Shown one piece after another: positions 45,968-55,500 of a DNA stretch of 64,000 bases. Source of the DNA: Neckera pumila (taxonomy: Eukaryota; Streptophyta; Bryopsida; Hypnales; Neckeraceae); assembly GCA_963969595.1 (NCBI GenBank), contig OZ018415.1, positions 8,866,001 through 8,930,000 of the forward strand, given 5' to 3'. A program made the position numbers and the translations under genes. The stretch's first letter is position 1, and each line of letters opens with the position of its first letter. The notes under the pieces were generated by a model. That model was not told where the DNA came from. It ran no database searches and worked only from the letters and a program-made list of their open reading frames with translations.

Positions 45968-46945
45968 TCAATCCTTCAAGCAATACTTCCTGCCAGAGAA
46001 GGCTTCAAACTTAGGTCGTTCGGGTTCCTTCTTTTCTTCCTTGACCTCTTCTTTCTTCCCAATAGGAACCTTAGCTGCTGTTGCTGCTGCTCCTGCTCTA
46101 TTATTGTTGTCTCCGCCAAACACAAGCTTTCCCGACGGTCTTTGTCTTTGAACTACTGCAGGCGGAGTTCCTGTCCGTCGTTGTGCACTACTAGCAGACA
46201 AAGTTGATGTTGTGGGTGCTGTTTGAGGTATTAAACCCGTAGACTGCCTACCAGGTTTGTCGTCAAGCCACCTCCCAGTACCCGTAAAGGCATTAAATTT
46301 TGGTTTAGGAGGCGTGGCATCTTGCGACAATGAAGGAGGAATTGAAACAAGGGGTGGCGTGACTCGTTCTGGTTCCTTGTAATCCAATGGGGGTGCAAAA
46401 TCAACTTCACAGTCTGTTTCAATAATTGAAATAGCATTGGCAGGCTTCGATTCAATGATATCGATGTAGTACTTCTTGTTTTTGTAGGCTAGCATGATGT
46501 TGTTGCCGACTGTGAGACAAGAAAAGTTCCGCAGAGTTGTTTCTAGCATAGCCTTTAGATTTGAGATATCTAGAAAGTCTTTCGTGTGGGGTTGCAACTT
46601 CACGAAGGTGCCCTTGGGCAAGGTGGCACTCTTCACTTTGACAATGTCACCTTCTTGCAAAAGCATATTCTGCATCATCCAGTGCGGCATATAAATCATA
46701 CCCTCTTCTGCAACAAACTCTAGCACGCCACAATGACTAGTCCGCAACATTGATGGATTGTGGACTTCAAACAGCATTGGGTAGTCTATGCGGAGAGAAG
46801 CCAAGCGATCAAGCGCTGAAGGAGGCATCACTACTTTATCGCCGTTTTCCAAATGCGGCTTGTCGATGAAGGAAGCTGAGTAACACCGGTAATTCTGCTC
46901 AAACAGTGCCGATGCATAGGGCACGACATTTCCTCCGAAAGACAT
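45968..46945 (-). CDS. UFD1: UFD1, ubiquitin fusion degradation protein (intronless)
   Basis: A single uninterrupted frame of 325 residues starting MSFGGNVVPYA at 46945. An upstream in-frame GTG extension exists but has no ATG. It is similar from end to end to plant UFD1, about 315-320 residues. The double-psi barrel N-domain has FEQNYRCYSASFIDKP, the MPPSALDRLASLRIDYPMLF core, AEEGMIYMPHWMMQNMLLQE and KLQPHTKDFLDISN. NAISIIETDCEVDFAPPLDY ends the folded part. The C-terminal tail carries PKFNAFTGTGRWLD and PKFEAFSGRKY-type repeats, the Npl4/Cdc48-binding and SHP-like segments. UFD1 with NPL4 delivers ubiquitinated substrates to the AAA ATPase CDC48/p97. Known plant UFD1 genes normally contain introns, so a complete intronless copy suggests retroposition. 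Coding appears intact; expression is unknown. Confidence 0.93.
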   Translation of the reverse strand: MSFGGNVVPYASALFEQNYRCYSASFIDKPHLENGDKVVMPPSALDRLASLRIDYPMLFEVHNPSMLRTSHCGVLEFVAEEGMIYMPHWMMQNMLLQEGDIVKVKSATLPKGTFVKLQPHTKDFLDISNLKAMLETTLRNFSCLTVGNNIMLAYKNKKYYIDIIESKPANAISIIETDCEVDFAPPLDYKEPERVTPPLVSIPPSLSQDATPPKPKFNAFTGTGRWLDDKPGRQSTGLIPQTAPTTSTLSASSAQRRTGTPPAVVQRQRPSGKLVFGGDNNNRAGAAATAAKVPIGKKEEVKEEKKEPERPKFEAFSGRKYCLKD

Positions 46946-47339
46946 GGTTACCGAATGAAAATGGTCGCAATTCACTATGTTAAGTGGTAAAGAAATTCTT
47001 CAGAACGCAGCTCACAGAGTGCAAATAGAGCACCAACACAGAGCAACACTTAGAGCTTGAGAAAGGGTTTCCCTATGAAGTAGTCAGCCTCGGTCTTGTG
47101 TGCGCATGAAGAAATGTAATATGGTCACCGGATTTCAGTCATTCAGTTTCTGTTTATTGATGGATGGGATGACCAGTGAGTCAGATGCATGAATATTGTT
47201 CAGGTCAGTTGAATTTGGATGATAAATATTAGGCTTGAGTTTCATTTGAACTAGTTTTCTACAAGCATAATTAAATCCTAAATATATATTTGCATTCAAC
47301 TTTAGTCTTTTATAAGTAGATCTTTAGTTTTGACAAATT
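46946..47339. other. 5' flank of UFD1
   Basis: Promoter or 5' untranslated sequence for the minus-strand UFD1 gene. I see no convincing TATA box, and no poly-A or target duplication that would mark a young retrocopy. Confidence 0.4.
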
Positions 47340-47581
47340 GTTACGGACATCGTAAACAAGAAAAAGAACAAGAAATATATTTAAAGGCAAGAAATAAGAA
47401 TGTAAACAAAAAACTAGACTCAAGAAATGTACTGTCAAGACTAAGGATTTACTTAGTCTTGACATCTTTATATACTATTACCTAAGAAGTTTTTTTTTAC
47501 TTTAGAAAGTAAAAGTACTCTATTCTATTTGTAATCTAGGAAATCCTTCGAGAAGCTTCCTTTTATATTATGTCCTTGACA
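47340..47581 (+). repeat. LTR-like repeat, copy 2
   Basis: 242 bp, starting TGTTACGGACATCGTAAAC and ending TATGTCCTTGACA. Paralogue of 40934-41165. The central inverted repeat AAGACTAAG...CTTAGTCTTGACA is conserved in both. Confidence 0.6.
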
Positions 47582-48034
47582 GAAGTTGCTTGGAGGAAAT
47601 GTGAGCTTGTCAAAAGCTTTGCAATTATAAATTTCCGCAATCACCCACTCCCTAAAAGAGGGATATACTCATCTCAAACTTCCTATGCCACTGAATGTCC
47701 ATTTTTGTCGTACGGATTCCGTGAATTCATACCTGCGTACCACTATTGCACTGATTCCGTATGTTAGAATAGGCACGACTTTCGTATGTTTGTTGTACTA
47801 GATTGATATGAACGGAAGCCCTGCCATTTCTATATCATTGAGCTATGTATTGTAATTGTGCAAATTTGACACTTTCGTACACCACTGTATCCGTGTATTT
47901 TCTTCATAGAATAAATGTTGTTTGCACAAATTTAAAAAAAAAATTAAAATTAAAAAAAAAATTAAAAAAAATTTGAGATTTTTTTTTAATTTTAAATTTT
48001 AAAAAAAAGTTAAAAAAATTTCAACCTCCATACC
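47582..48034. other. Spacer ending in an A/T homopolymer stretch
   Basis: No gene seen. 47930-48030 is almost pure A/T. Confidence 0.4.
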
Positions 48035-48108
48035 CAAGCAGCCCCATACCCGGGAAGCCCCAATACCCGGGAAGCCCCAATACCTGAGAAGCCCCATACC
48101 CGAGAAGG
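48035..48108. repeat. 17 bp minisatellite, four units
   Basis: Four slightly diverged units of GAAGCCCCAATACCCGG. It is GC-rich and stands out sharply against the A/T stretch on its left. It abuts the tRNA-like remnant. Confidence 0.8.
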
Positions 48109-48130
48109 CCATCCCACCAAGTGGGAGCTA

Positions 48131-48195
48131 GGTTCGAACCCAAGACCTCATAAATGAGAAGATAATACCTTAAAGCCAATACACCACGCTGAAAT
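48131..48195 (-). repeat. tRNA-like (SINE head) remnant
   Basis: On the minus strand an A-box-like TTGGCTTTAAGG (48180-48169) is followed about 30 bp later by a perfect B box GGGTTCGAACC (48141-48131). Spacing is that of an internal RNA polymerase III promoter of a tRNA-derived SINE. Acceptor-stem pairing is not evident, so it is not a functional tRNA gene. Confidence 0.45.
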
Positions 48196-48274
48196 TCAAT
48201 TGTTTAACTGAGGAGTAGAAACTTACTTGTATAGTTCTTGCGTTTTTTTTTCATTTCTTTTGTTAATTCAGCAA

Positions 48275-48591
48275 CTTTGGTGGCCGTTTAGGAATAGTAG
48301 AATTTTTTTTTTCAAAAAACTTTGAACTGATAAAAGTTGGGAAATTAAGCCAGATTTCATCTCCAAAAAATCTGTTTTCCTTAAAAAGTTATGGACAAAA
48401 TTCAGAGAGGGTGTTTAAAAATGTCAAAGAAAACTTCCATTCCAACCCCTCTCTGAACTCATAACTTATGATTGGAGACTTCAAATTGCAAACGGTTTTT
48501 TGGAGATAAAATTTAGCTTGATTTAACAATTTTTGTTAGTTCAAAGTTTTTTGAAAAAAGTCATTCTACTATGCCTAAACGGCCACCAAAG
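48275..48591. mobile_element. 317 bp MITE with about 50 bp inverted ends
   Basis: Ends CTTTGGTGGCCGTTTAGG and CCTAAACGGCCACCAAAG are perfect inverted repeats, and pairing continues through AACTTTGAACT/AGTTCAAAGTT. The interior includes a second nested inverted pair around the TCTCTGAA sequence. No obvious target duplication. Confidence 0.75.
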
Positions 48592-48639
48592 TCTGCTGAC
48601 TTTAAAAAATACGGAATTGTGAATGATCTAGTTTGAAAA

Positions 48640-49395
48640 TAAAATTCCATTTTACATAGAATTCCAATCTTGCATAATTATACTCAATTCTTATGCAATC
48701 CCAATCAAGCATACCAAATTGAAGTTCCAAAAATGCAAAATTCTATTTTTGGTGAATTTTTGAAGCCAATTTGCATGGTTATACATGATATTTTATAGAA
48801 AACAATTGGTGATGATTTTTTTTAATCCAATTGAATAGATATTTAGGAAACATCCATATGCACATCTTTTATATTTAAAAACACCCCCTTAAATAACAAA
48901 AATATTATCTAGGACAAGTTCCATATGAGGTGTCATATGACCAAACTTTGTAAAATAGATATTTCTATATTTTAAGTAGATTTTGGCAAAGTAATTGTAC
49001 CATCATGTTCACATTTGCAAAGTTAGTCATAATGTGCGGCTCAAATAGCAAAATCTAGTTAAAATATAGAAATATCTATTTAACCAAAGTTTGGTCATAT
49101 AATGCCTCACATTTAACTCTTCCTTGCTCTTATTTTTGTCACTTAAGGGAATGTTTTTTAAAATGAAAGATGTGCATATAAATGTTCCCTATATATCTAT
49201 GCAATTGAATTAAACAAATTTATCACCAATTGTTTTCAACAAAGTAATATAGATAACCATGCAAATTGGCTTTAAAAATTCACCAAAAATGAAATTTTGT
49301 GTTTTTGGAACTGAAATTTGGTATGCTTGATTGGAATTGCATAAGAATTGAGTATTAATTATGTAAGACAAAAAAATCCAATTTCTCTCTATACT
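48640..49395. repeat. Large foldback: two 330-350 bp arms
   Basis: The left arm (about 48640-48975) and right arm (about 49045-49395) are reverse complements with scattered mismatches, around a loop of about 70 bp. Matching blocks include TTCTTATGCAATCCCAATCA, AGCCAATTTGCATGGTTAT, ACAATTGGTGAT and AGATATTTCTATATTTTAA. A transcript would fold into a long hairpin. No coding capacity. Confidence 0.8.
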
Positions 49396-49829
49396 ATACA
49401 AAGAAAATTGAACGGCACAATAGGCAATTTGTAAATGAGATGTATCCTACTGTACTATTTGAATCAAAAAAATTTAACCATTTGTTGACTTGTGCCAAAT
49501 CAACAAAAAACTGTAAAAAAAAAGATCTATGCAATATCCAAATCAACCCAAACTTGGTTTTCTGTCCTATCCGGAATGTTCTAAACTGCACCTACTATTA
49601 GTTGCTCGATCTTTCTTCACAGTGTCCAATTTTAAATGGACAATCTCACATTTACAAAGGTTATTCTTAACCAACACACTACAACATTGAGTGATGAATC
49701 ACTTGTTGAATTGGTTGTGGATTTATTCATACTTAAAACTATTCATTGTTCTTGGGGATTCTTTTGCCATTTTAAAAAAAATCAAAAATTAAATAGAATT
49801 TTTTCTCTTGCATTAGATCGTGTTGGCTT

Positions 49830-50640
49830 TTTGGTGCATCCCAAAAAAATTCAAAATTTTTGTGATTTGTTTTTTACAAAATTGAAATAGTTGAAAATTG
49901 TTTTCTTTTCCACAATGAACTTTGGATATTTTTGGCAATGTAAAAAACTTTTTTTTTTTCATTTTCTTTATGGAGTATATCAGTATAGCATTTTTGTGTG
50001 AAAAAAAATTTGAAAAATTTGAAAATTATTTTTTTGACAAAATTGTCATGGCTAGGAGTTGGGTTTTTTCCAAATCGGACTTTGCTTAATTTTCGTGATG
50101 TTAAAAATTCTTTTTTTTCAATTTTTTTTTGGCAGTATAGTATACAAGCTTTCATCTCAAACTTAAGGAAGGACAATTTTTTAACAGATATCATACTGAT
50201 TTCATGGCTTCATACCTGTGTATTATAATCATACATATTACGTGTATTTAGATGCACTGAATCAGTGTCGTTAAAATTTTTTCCAAAAGCGTACAATTGA
50301 TGTTCCTTAATTATACAAATGTGATATCCAAAATGCATCTAAACTATATTGATAATAGTATAAGAATCATACGTTATTGATATTCATTGTTTTTGCACTA
50401 ATTCAGTGCGTCCAAATACACGTAATATGTATGATTATGATACGCAAGTATGAAACCACTGAATCGGTGCGATCATTGCATGCAAAATATACAACCTCCA
50501 AGTTTGAGATGTTTATGTATTTCTAGAAAAATATTTGTTAAAATATTCAATTTTTTTTTCTTTTTTGACAAAATCATGATGGCTAGCTATTCTTTTTTCA
50601 AAGAGGACTGCGGACATTTGTAGCGATGTTAAAAACTACT
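49830..50640 (+). repeat. Diverged direct repeats with an embedded inverted repeat
   Basis: Three related segments of roughly 100 bp (about 49830-49945, 50030-50110, 50560-50640) share the plan GACAAAAT...ATGGCTAG...TTTTTTCCAAA..GGACTTTG....GATGTTAAAAA. They are old and diverged, and surround the inverted repeat at 50205-50461. Confidence 0.45.
50205..50461. repeat. Inverted repeat with about 63 bp arms
   Basis: Arms 50205-50268 and 50396-50461 share AATCATACATATTACGTGTA and GCACTGAAT.AGTG as reverse complements, with only a few mismatches. The loop is about 127 bp and carries ATACGTTATTGATATTC. Confidence 0.75.
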
Positions 50641-51274
50641 TTGTTTTGCAAAAAAAAATTTACAACTTTCCTTTCAATTTTTTAAGAAATTCCTTCAATC
50701 AATGTCCATGTCGCACGGATTCCGTACAAGTTGATTCATGACGTAATTTGTGACGCTTTCGTCAAGCATTACTTAGACACTAAATCCGCACGGAATTGGT
50801 TACACACAATTTCCATGCGACATTAACACAATGGTAATATACATAGAAGAGACATGATATATGTATTTTCATAATGGATGTTGTTTACATGTGGATGGGA
50901 CACTCCAAAGCCCACGTAATCTGTATGTTTGTATGAACCAACGGAATCCGTAGGACAAAAATAAACATTCAGTCATACAGGAAGTTCGAGATGCTATGGC
51001 AAGGGAAAAGATGTGTTTGGTCCCTATATCAAGGGTGTTAAAATCCATTGCCCTAGATGCAACAAGAAGTCTTGCAAAAAGGTCAAGGTATTACTAACAA
51101 AATAAGCCAAAGCTGATAGGAATAAGTTTAGATTATATGATATAGGAAATCTAAAGGGGTATAGTCTAGTCTTATTTGTGAATGTCCCAAATGTCAATTG
51201 GATAAGGAAAGCCAACCATGTTCTATAATAGAGGTTTATCAATCCCTTCCATCACAAGTGTGGAGCCTAAGATA
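50641..51274. other. Spacer, nothing recognised
   Basis: No gene seen; short open frames only. Confidence 0.4.
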
Positions 51275-51735
51275 TTAACCCCTAAAGGACCAAACACTAT
51301 TTTTTGGCAACATACCAATTTTGGGCATCTCACTATGAACAATTTTTTTATTTTTATTTTTTTTAAATTTCACAAAACATGTGCCCGAGGAGTAACTTTA
51401 AGGTCCAACAATTTTCATAACTTTTGACTACACAATTAAAAGTTATTGCATGATATGTAATTTTCCGCGTTCGGCGGGCAGCCTGGGCAGTTCAAAAAAC
51501 TCCTTCAAAAATCACTTTTTTGAAAAATGAAAAAGTTGGAAGTGGTTTTAAGGAAACATTTAAGAGTGGAAAAGTTTGAATCACTCCATTTAATTAAATG
51601 AGGTGAGAGTTATTAGGAATTCTAGTTTGTGGTTAGGTATGGAGTCTCTAGATTCCAAACCTACCCACAAACTAGAATTCTTAATAACTCTCACCTCATT
51701 AATCAAAATGGAGTGATTCAAATCTTTACGCCTAT
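51275..51735 (-). mobile_element. Truncated family I TTAA element folded on itself
   Basis: Begins TTAACCCCTAAAGGACC and follows the right half of subfamily A in inverted orientation up to the ACAAACTAGAATTC region. There it reverses: 51570-51645 and 51655-51735 are reverse complements (GAATCACTCCATTTAATTAA against TTAATCAAAATGGAGTGATT). The left half of the element is replaced by this palindrome. Confidence 0.65.
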
Positions 51736-52468
51736 AATCTATTTATTATTTATTATTCTCTATTTTTTTATTCTAAAGTTGCAACTTCAACTGATTTGGC
51801 CTTGTAGAATATAATTCAAGGGATTAATGATGCAAATGTCTAAGTGTAAAAATGTGAGCATGTGAGCATATGTATAAGTAGATATCCTATAACTATATAT
51901 TGAAGGTATTTATAATATACAAAATAAGCACCTATAATATAGGAATCTATAAAATAGTTACACTATAATCATGTTAGACTTCTATAATATATCGACCTAT
52001 AACATGGGCTCACACTCCTAGGCTTTCATATTAGGAACCCTCCATTAATGAGGTAAAGCTTAAGGTTTTGGGAGAAATCTACACAAAATAGTGAAATTAG
52101 GTTGCCCCATACTAAATTTTTGACTTTCAACACTTTACAAATATGTACAGTCATTGCAAAAGAATGCGGTAACAAAGGAACTATGTGTATTGTATGGGTT
52201 GGTGCACTATTCATGGCTTGCGTTTAAGTGCACGCGCCTCTATATGGATAAGCAATGGCTCATGAGCTAACTTATGTCAATGAAGGCAACCTAATTGTTG
52301 AGGCAACCCAATTTCACTATCTTGTATAGATAATCCTAAACATTTTACCCAAAAACATAATGTCAAACTCCAAAATGTATTACAATGGTGTGGACTATTC
52401 ACATCAATGCCAAGATAACTCATGGTGTCATTCTAACGCTCTATAACATTTTCATATTGTAAATGCTA
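51736..52468. other. Downstream flank of the potassium transporter
   Basis: No gene seen. A run of short CTATAATATAGG-type repeats lies around 51890-52010; similar motifs recur in the transporter intron near 53080-53200. Confidence 0.4.
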
Positions 52469-52546
52469 CTCCCTTTGTTTTTGAAAAAGACCCGTGTTTC
52501 CTTTGCGTTTTACAAAGGAAACATGGGTCTTTTTCAGAAATAGAGG
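52469..52546. mobile_element. Stowaway-like MITE hairpin in the transporter 3' flank
   Basis: 78 bp between TA dinucleotides, ends CTCCCTTTGTTTTTGAAAAA and TTTTTCAGAAATAGAGG. It folds into one hairpin around CGTGTTTCCTTTG...CAAAGGAAACATG, the same core as the element at 25808. It lies about 50 bp past the transporter stop, so it probably falls in the 3' untranslated region. Confidence 0.82.
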
Positions 52547-52598
52547 TAGTGCAGGTAGTTAAAAAAAAATATGCAAAAGATTGAGGCTAGTGCATTAT

Positions 52599-55500
52599 TC
52601 ATTCTAGATCATAGTGCATTCCAACTTCTAAACAATTTGTTGGTGGAATGTGTAAAGATGATACACGGGACCGGCAAATGTTGTTAAGAAAAGGATAAAG
52701 AATTCCAGCAAAAAACCTATTGATAAATGATGCATTGCTATTAACCTTAAACTCGGACCTCCCAATCACATAAACTGCCCCAGCAGCTTGTGCTTCTCTG
52801 ATCATTTGTACCTCCTTTGCCCTTTCTTCCTCTGCTTCAATGTTATCAGGGTTATCTGAGCAATTCAGGGCAGATCCAATATGCTCTATCAAACATTGCG
52901 TCACCTATAGCCATCCAAAAAAAGAAATGAAACTCATGAAGTGGTAGATATAAATTTGCATTACTTTAAGCATTTAATATTAGACGTACAAGTGTGTATT
53001 TTGTGAGATAGATAAGACACTGGCAAGAAATAGGGGGAGTATTAGCATGTGAGCACATAATCTATAAGCCCATGAGCCTAAAAATCTATATTATAGATAC
53101 TTTTTATGACTATAATTGTGTATATTTTAGGTACCTATATTATAGACTCTTTTCATATTATAGTATACCTTTGCTATAGGTACATATGTAATAAACACCT
53201 TCAAATGGTTGTAGGTACATACCTACAACTAGGTTCAAGGTTTGTAGGCTCACGTCTCTGCGCTCACAGGCTAACATTGTTGTGATGAGATCTAACTAAG
53301 GATTTGGGTGAAGTTGAATATGCCTATTTTAAATTTAATTTGTTTTTTCATTTTATTTTCTAAACTAATTTGATTTGGGAAATTGGTTTTGCAAACATGT
53401 CAAATTTGTGATTGAGAGATTGAGAGTGTTAAATTGAGTATCCATTTTAAATATTTGCAAAAAAAGAATTCCCTTATGAAATAATAAAGAAATACAAATA
53501 AAAAATACAAGAAAAAAATATTCTATATTCATGCTTGGAAAAAATAGTAAGTAAAAAAAAATTAGAGTATGATAAAAATGCTAAATTGTTAAGAATTTTC
53601 CTATAGAATTGAAAAAATGCCAGTCCCAATGGTTGTAATGTTGTAATAAATAATATACAATGGTTTTATTTTTTTTCAAAAATATTGAAAATTGAGTTAA
53701 TCCCTAAAGTCCCAAGGCATTTTTTTGTCAAAAACAACTCAAAACTGCTAGTTCTACTATGTTCATCTAAGAAAAGAGAAAAAATAGTTCTCTTAGAATC
53801 TAATTAAAGGGTCTTGTACTTAACTTATCTCAGATCATGTGGTAAAAATTTCGTAAAGTTTGACTGTATAGATTAGAAGATATTAGTATTCAAAGTTGGA
53901 AAAAATTGATTTTTTGGACACTAACTTGCAATTTAAGATGAATTTGACCCCCATTTGTAAAAACAATTTGCACTACAGACTTTGAATTTAGTTTTTTTTA
54001 TGTTGAATAATTGAGTTGAGAATCTAAAAAAAAAATTTCCAAAAAATTACACATGATTTTCATTCTTTAAAGAATTGTTAAGTAGAAGTAGGTCCAAGAC
54101 TGAAAGAAAAACTAAATTGTCAATAGCTCTAAGATGGGATTAAAACACTATAATCCCAATTGTAAAATGTTTTAGCAAGCAAACTTAGCCTTGTCCAACA
54201 ATTTTAATTGAAAAATTGTAAAAATTGCATTCAGAAATGAGTCCTACAAGTTATTTTTTCAAGAAGATGCTCTAATTGCCCAAAAAATAAGATTGTCCAT
54301 AACTTTCACATAACAAATCCAAATGGAATGAATCAAAGCTTCCCATATAGATAAAAATACAATCTATCAGAAAAAATTAAAAAAAATTAAAAAAAAAATT
54401 TGTGTGAGAAGATTTCTGCCCGCCGCACCAAAAAAAACCACCTTTTGTGCCATAACTTTTGCTCCCGGGCACCGATTGAAATAAAAATTATATTCCCATA
54501 AAGCTAATGTATTTATCTATCTTTACAAAAAGTTTCAAAAAATAATTATGAATATTGAAGCCGTAGTAGCCTGCCCAAAATCCATTTTGTCCCTCAAGGG
54601 GACAATGGGACTTTAAAGGTTAAATAAAGGACCTCAAAGTTTATTGTAGAGTAGAGAGTTCAGAATTACTTGTAAACAAAAACTCGTAACTTTCATTCCA
54701 TTAATCAAAATGGAATGATTCAAAGCTTTCTACATATATATAATCTTGAAAACCAATTTCTAAATTTGTATTTCCTAAAAAAGCCTTTTTTTTTAATTGC
54801 CTCGACTGCATGTTGAGCAATAGAAAGTGCATATCATACAATGTAACTTTTTAACCATATAGTCAAAAGTTATGAAAAGTATGGTGCCTCATTACAAAAA
54901 AATTCAACCCTCAAAAGGTCTACTTCCCTTTACAAAGGGGCTATGAGTTTCTTGCAATGGAACTCGCAGGCCCTTAGGCCACTATTCATCATCAATAATA
55001 AATAATGGCCACAATAAAAAATATTGGAAAAATATTAAAATATTGATTTTTTTTAAAATACTAAATTATTAAAAACTAATAATAAAACTAATATTAATAA
55101 TAAAATAAATAAATAATATTTCAAGTTGACAAGGATAATTTAGGCCACATCAGAATTTGGAATTTTTGAATTTCTTTATTAATTTTAATGATAGTATTTT
55201 TAAAATTTTTTAAATATTTTCTTAATTACATTATTGAACTATGCCAACCAAATTAAACCTTGCAGTTTGCTAGCCAAAAAAAAAAAAAAAAAAAAATCAT
55301 ATCTCTTTGGTCAGCGTCCTTGTTGTTCAAGAACTCACAGACCTCCCGAAGCCTCGATTTTCTTGTAATGTAACTCCTAAAAGACCAAGGCCTTTTTTTG
55401 CCATAAAACACTCAAATTTGTCATTTCTATATCAAAGAGAAAAAAAATTGAAAATTGTGTTTTTTGCACATCTAACACCTTAGGATGTTACACCTAACTA

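Noticed and set aside
48131..48195. Functional tRNA gene
   Set aside because: B box is perfect and A box plausible, but no acceptor-stem or full cloverleaf pairing could be found.
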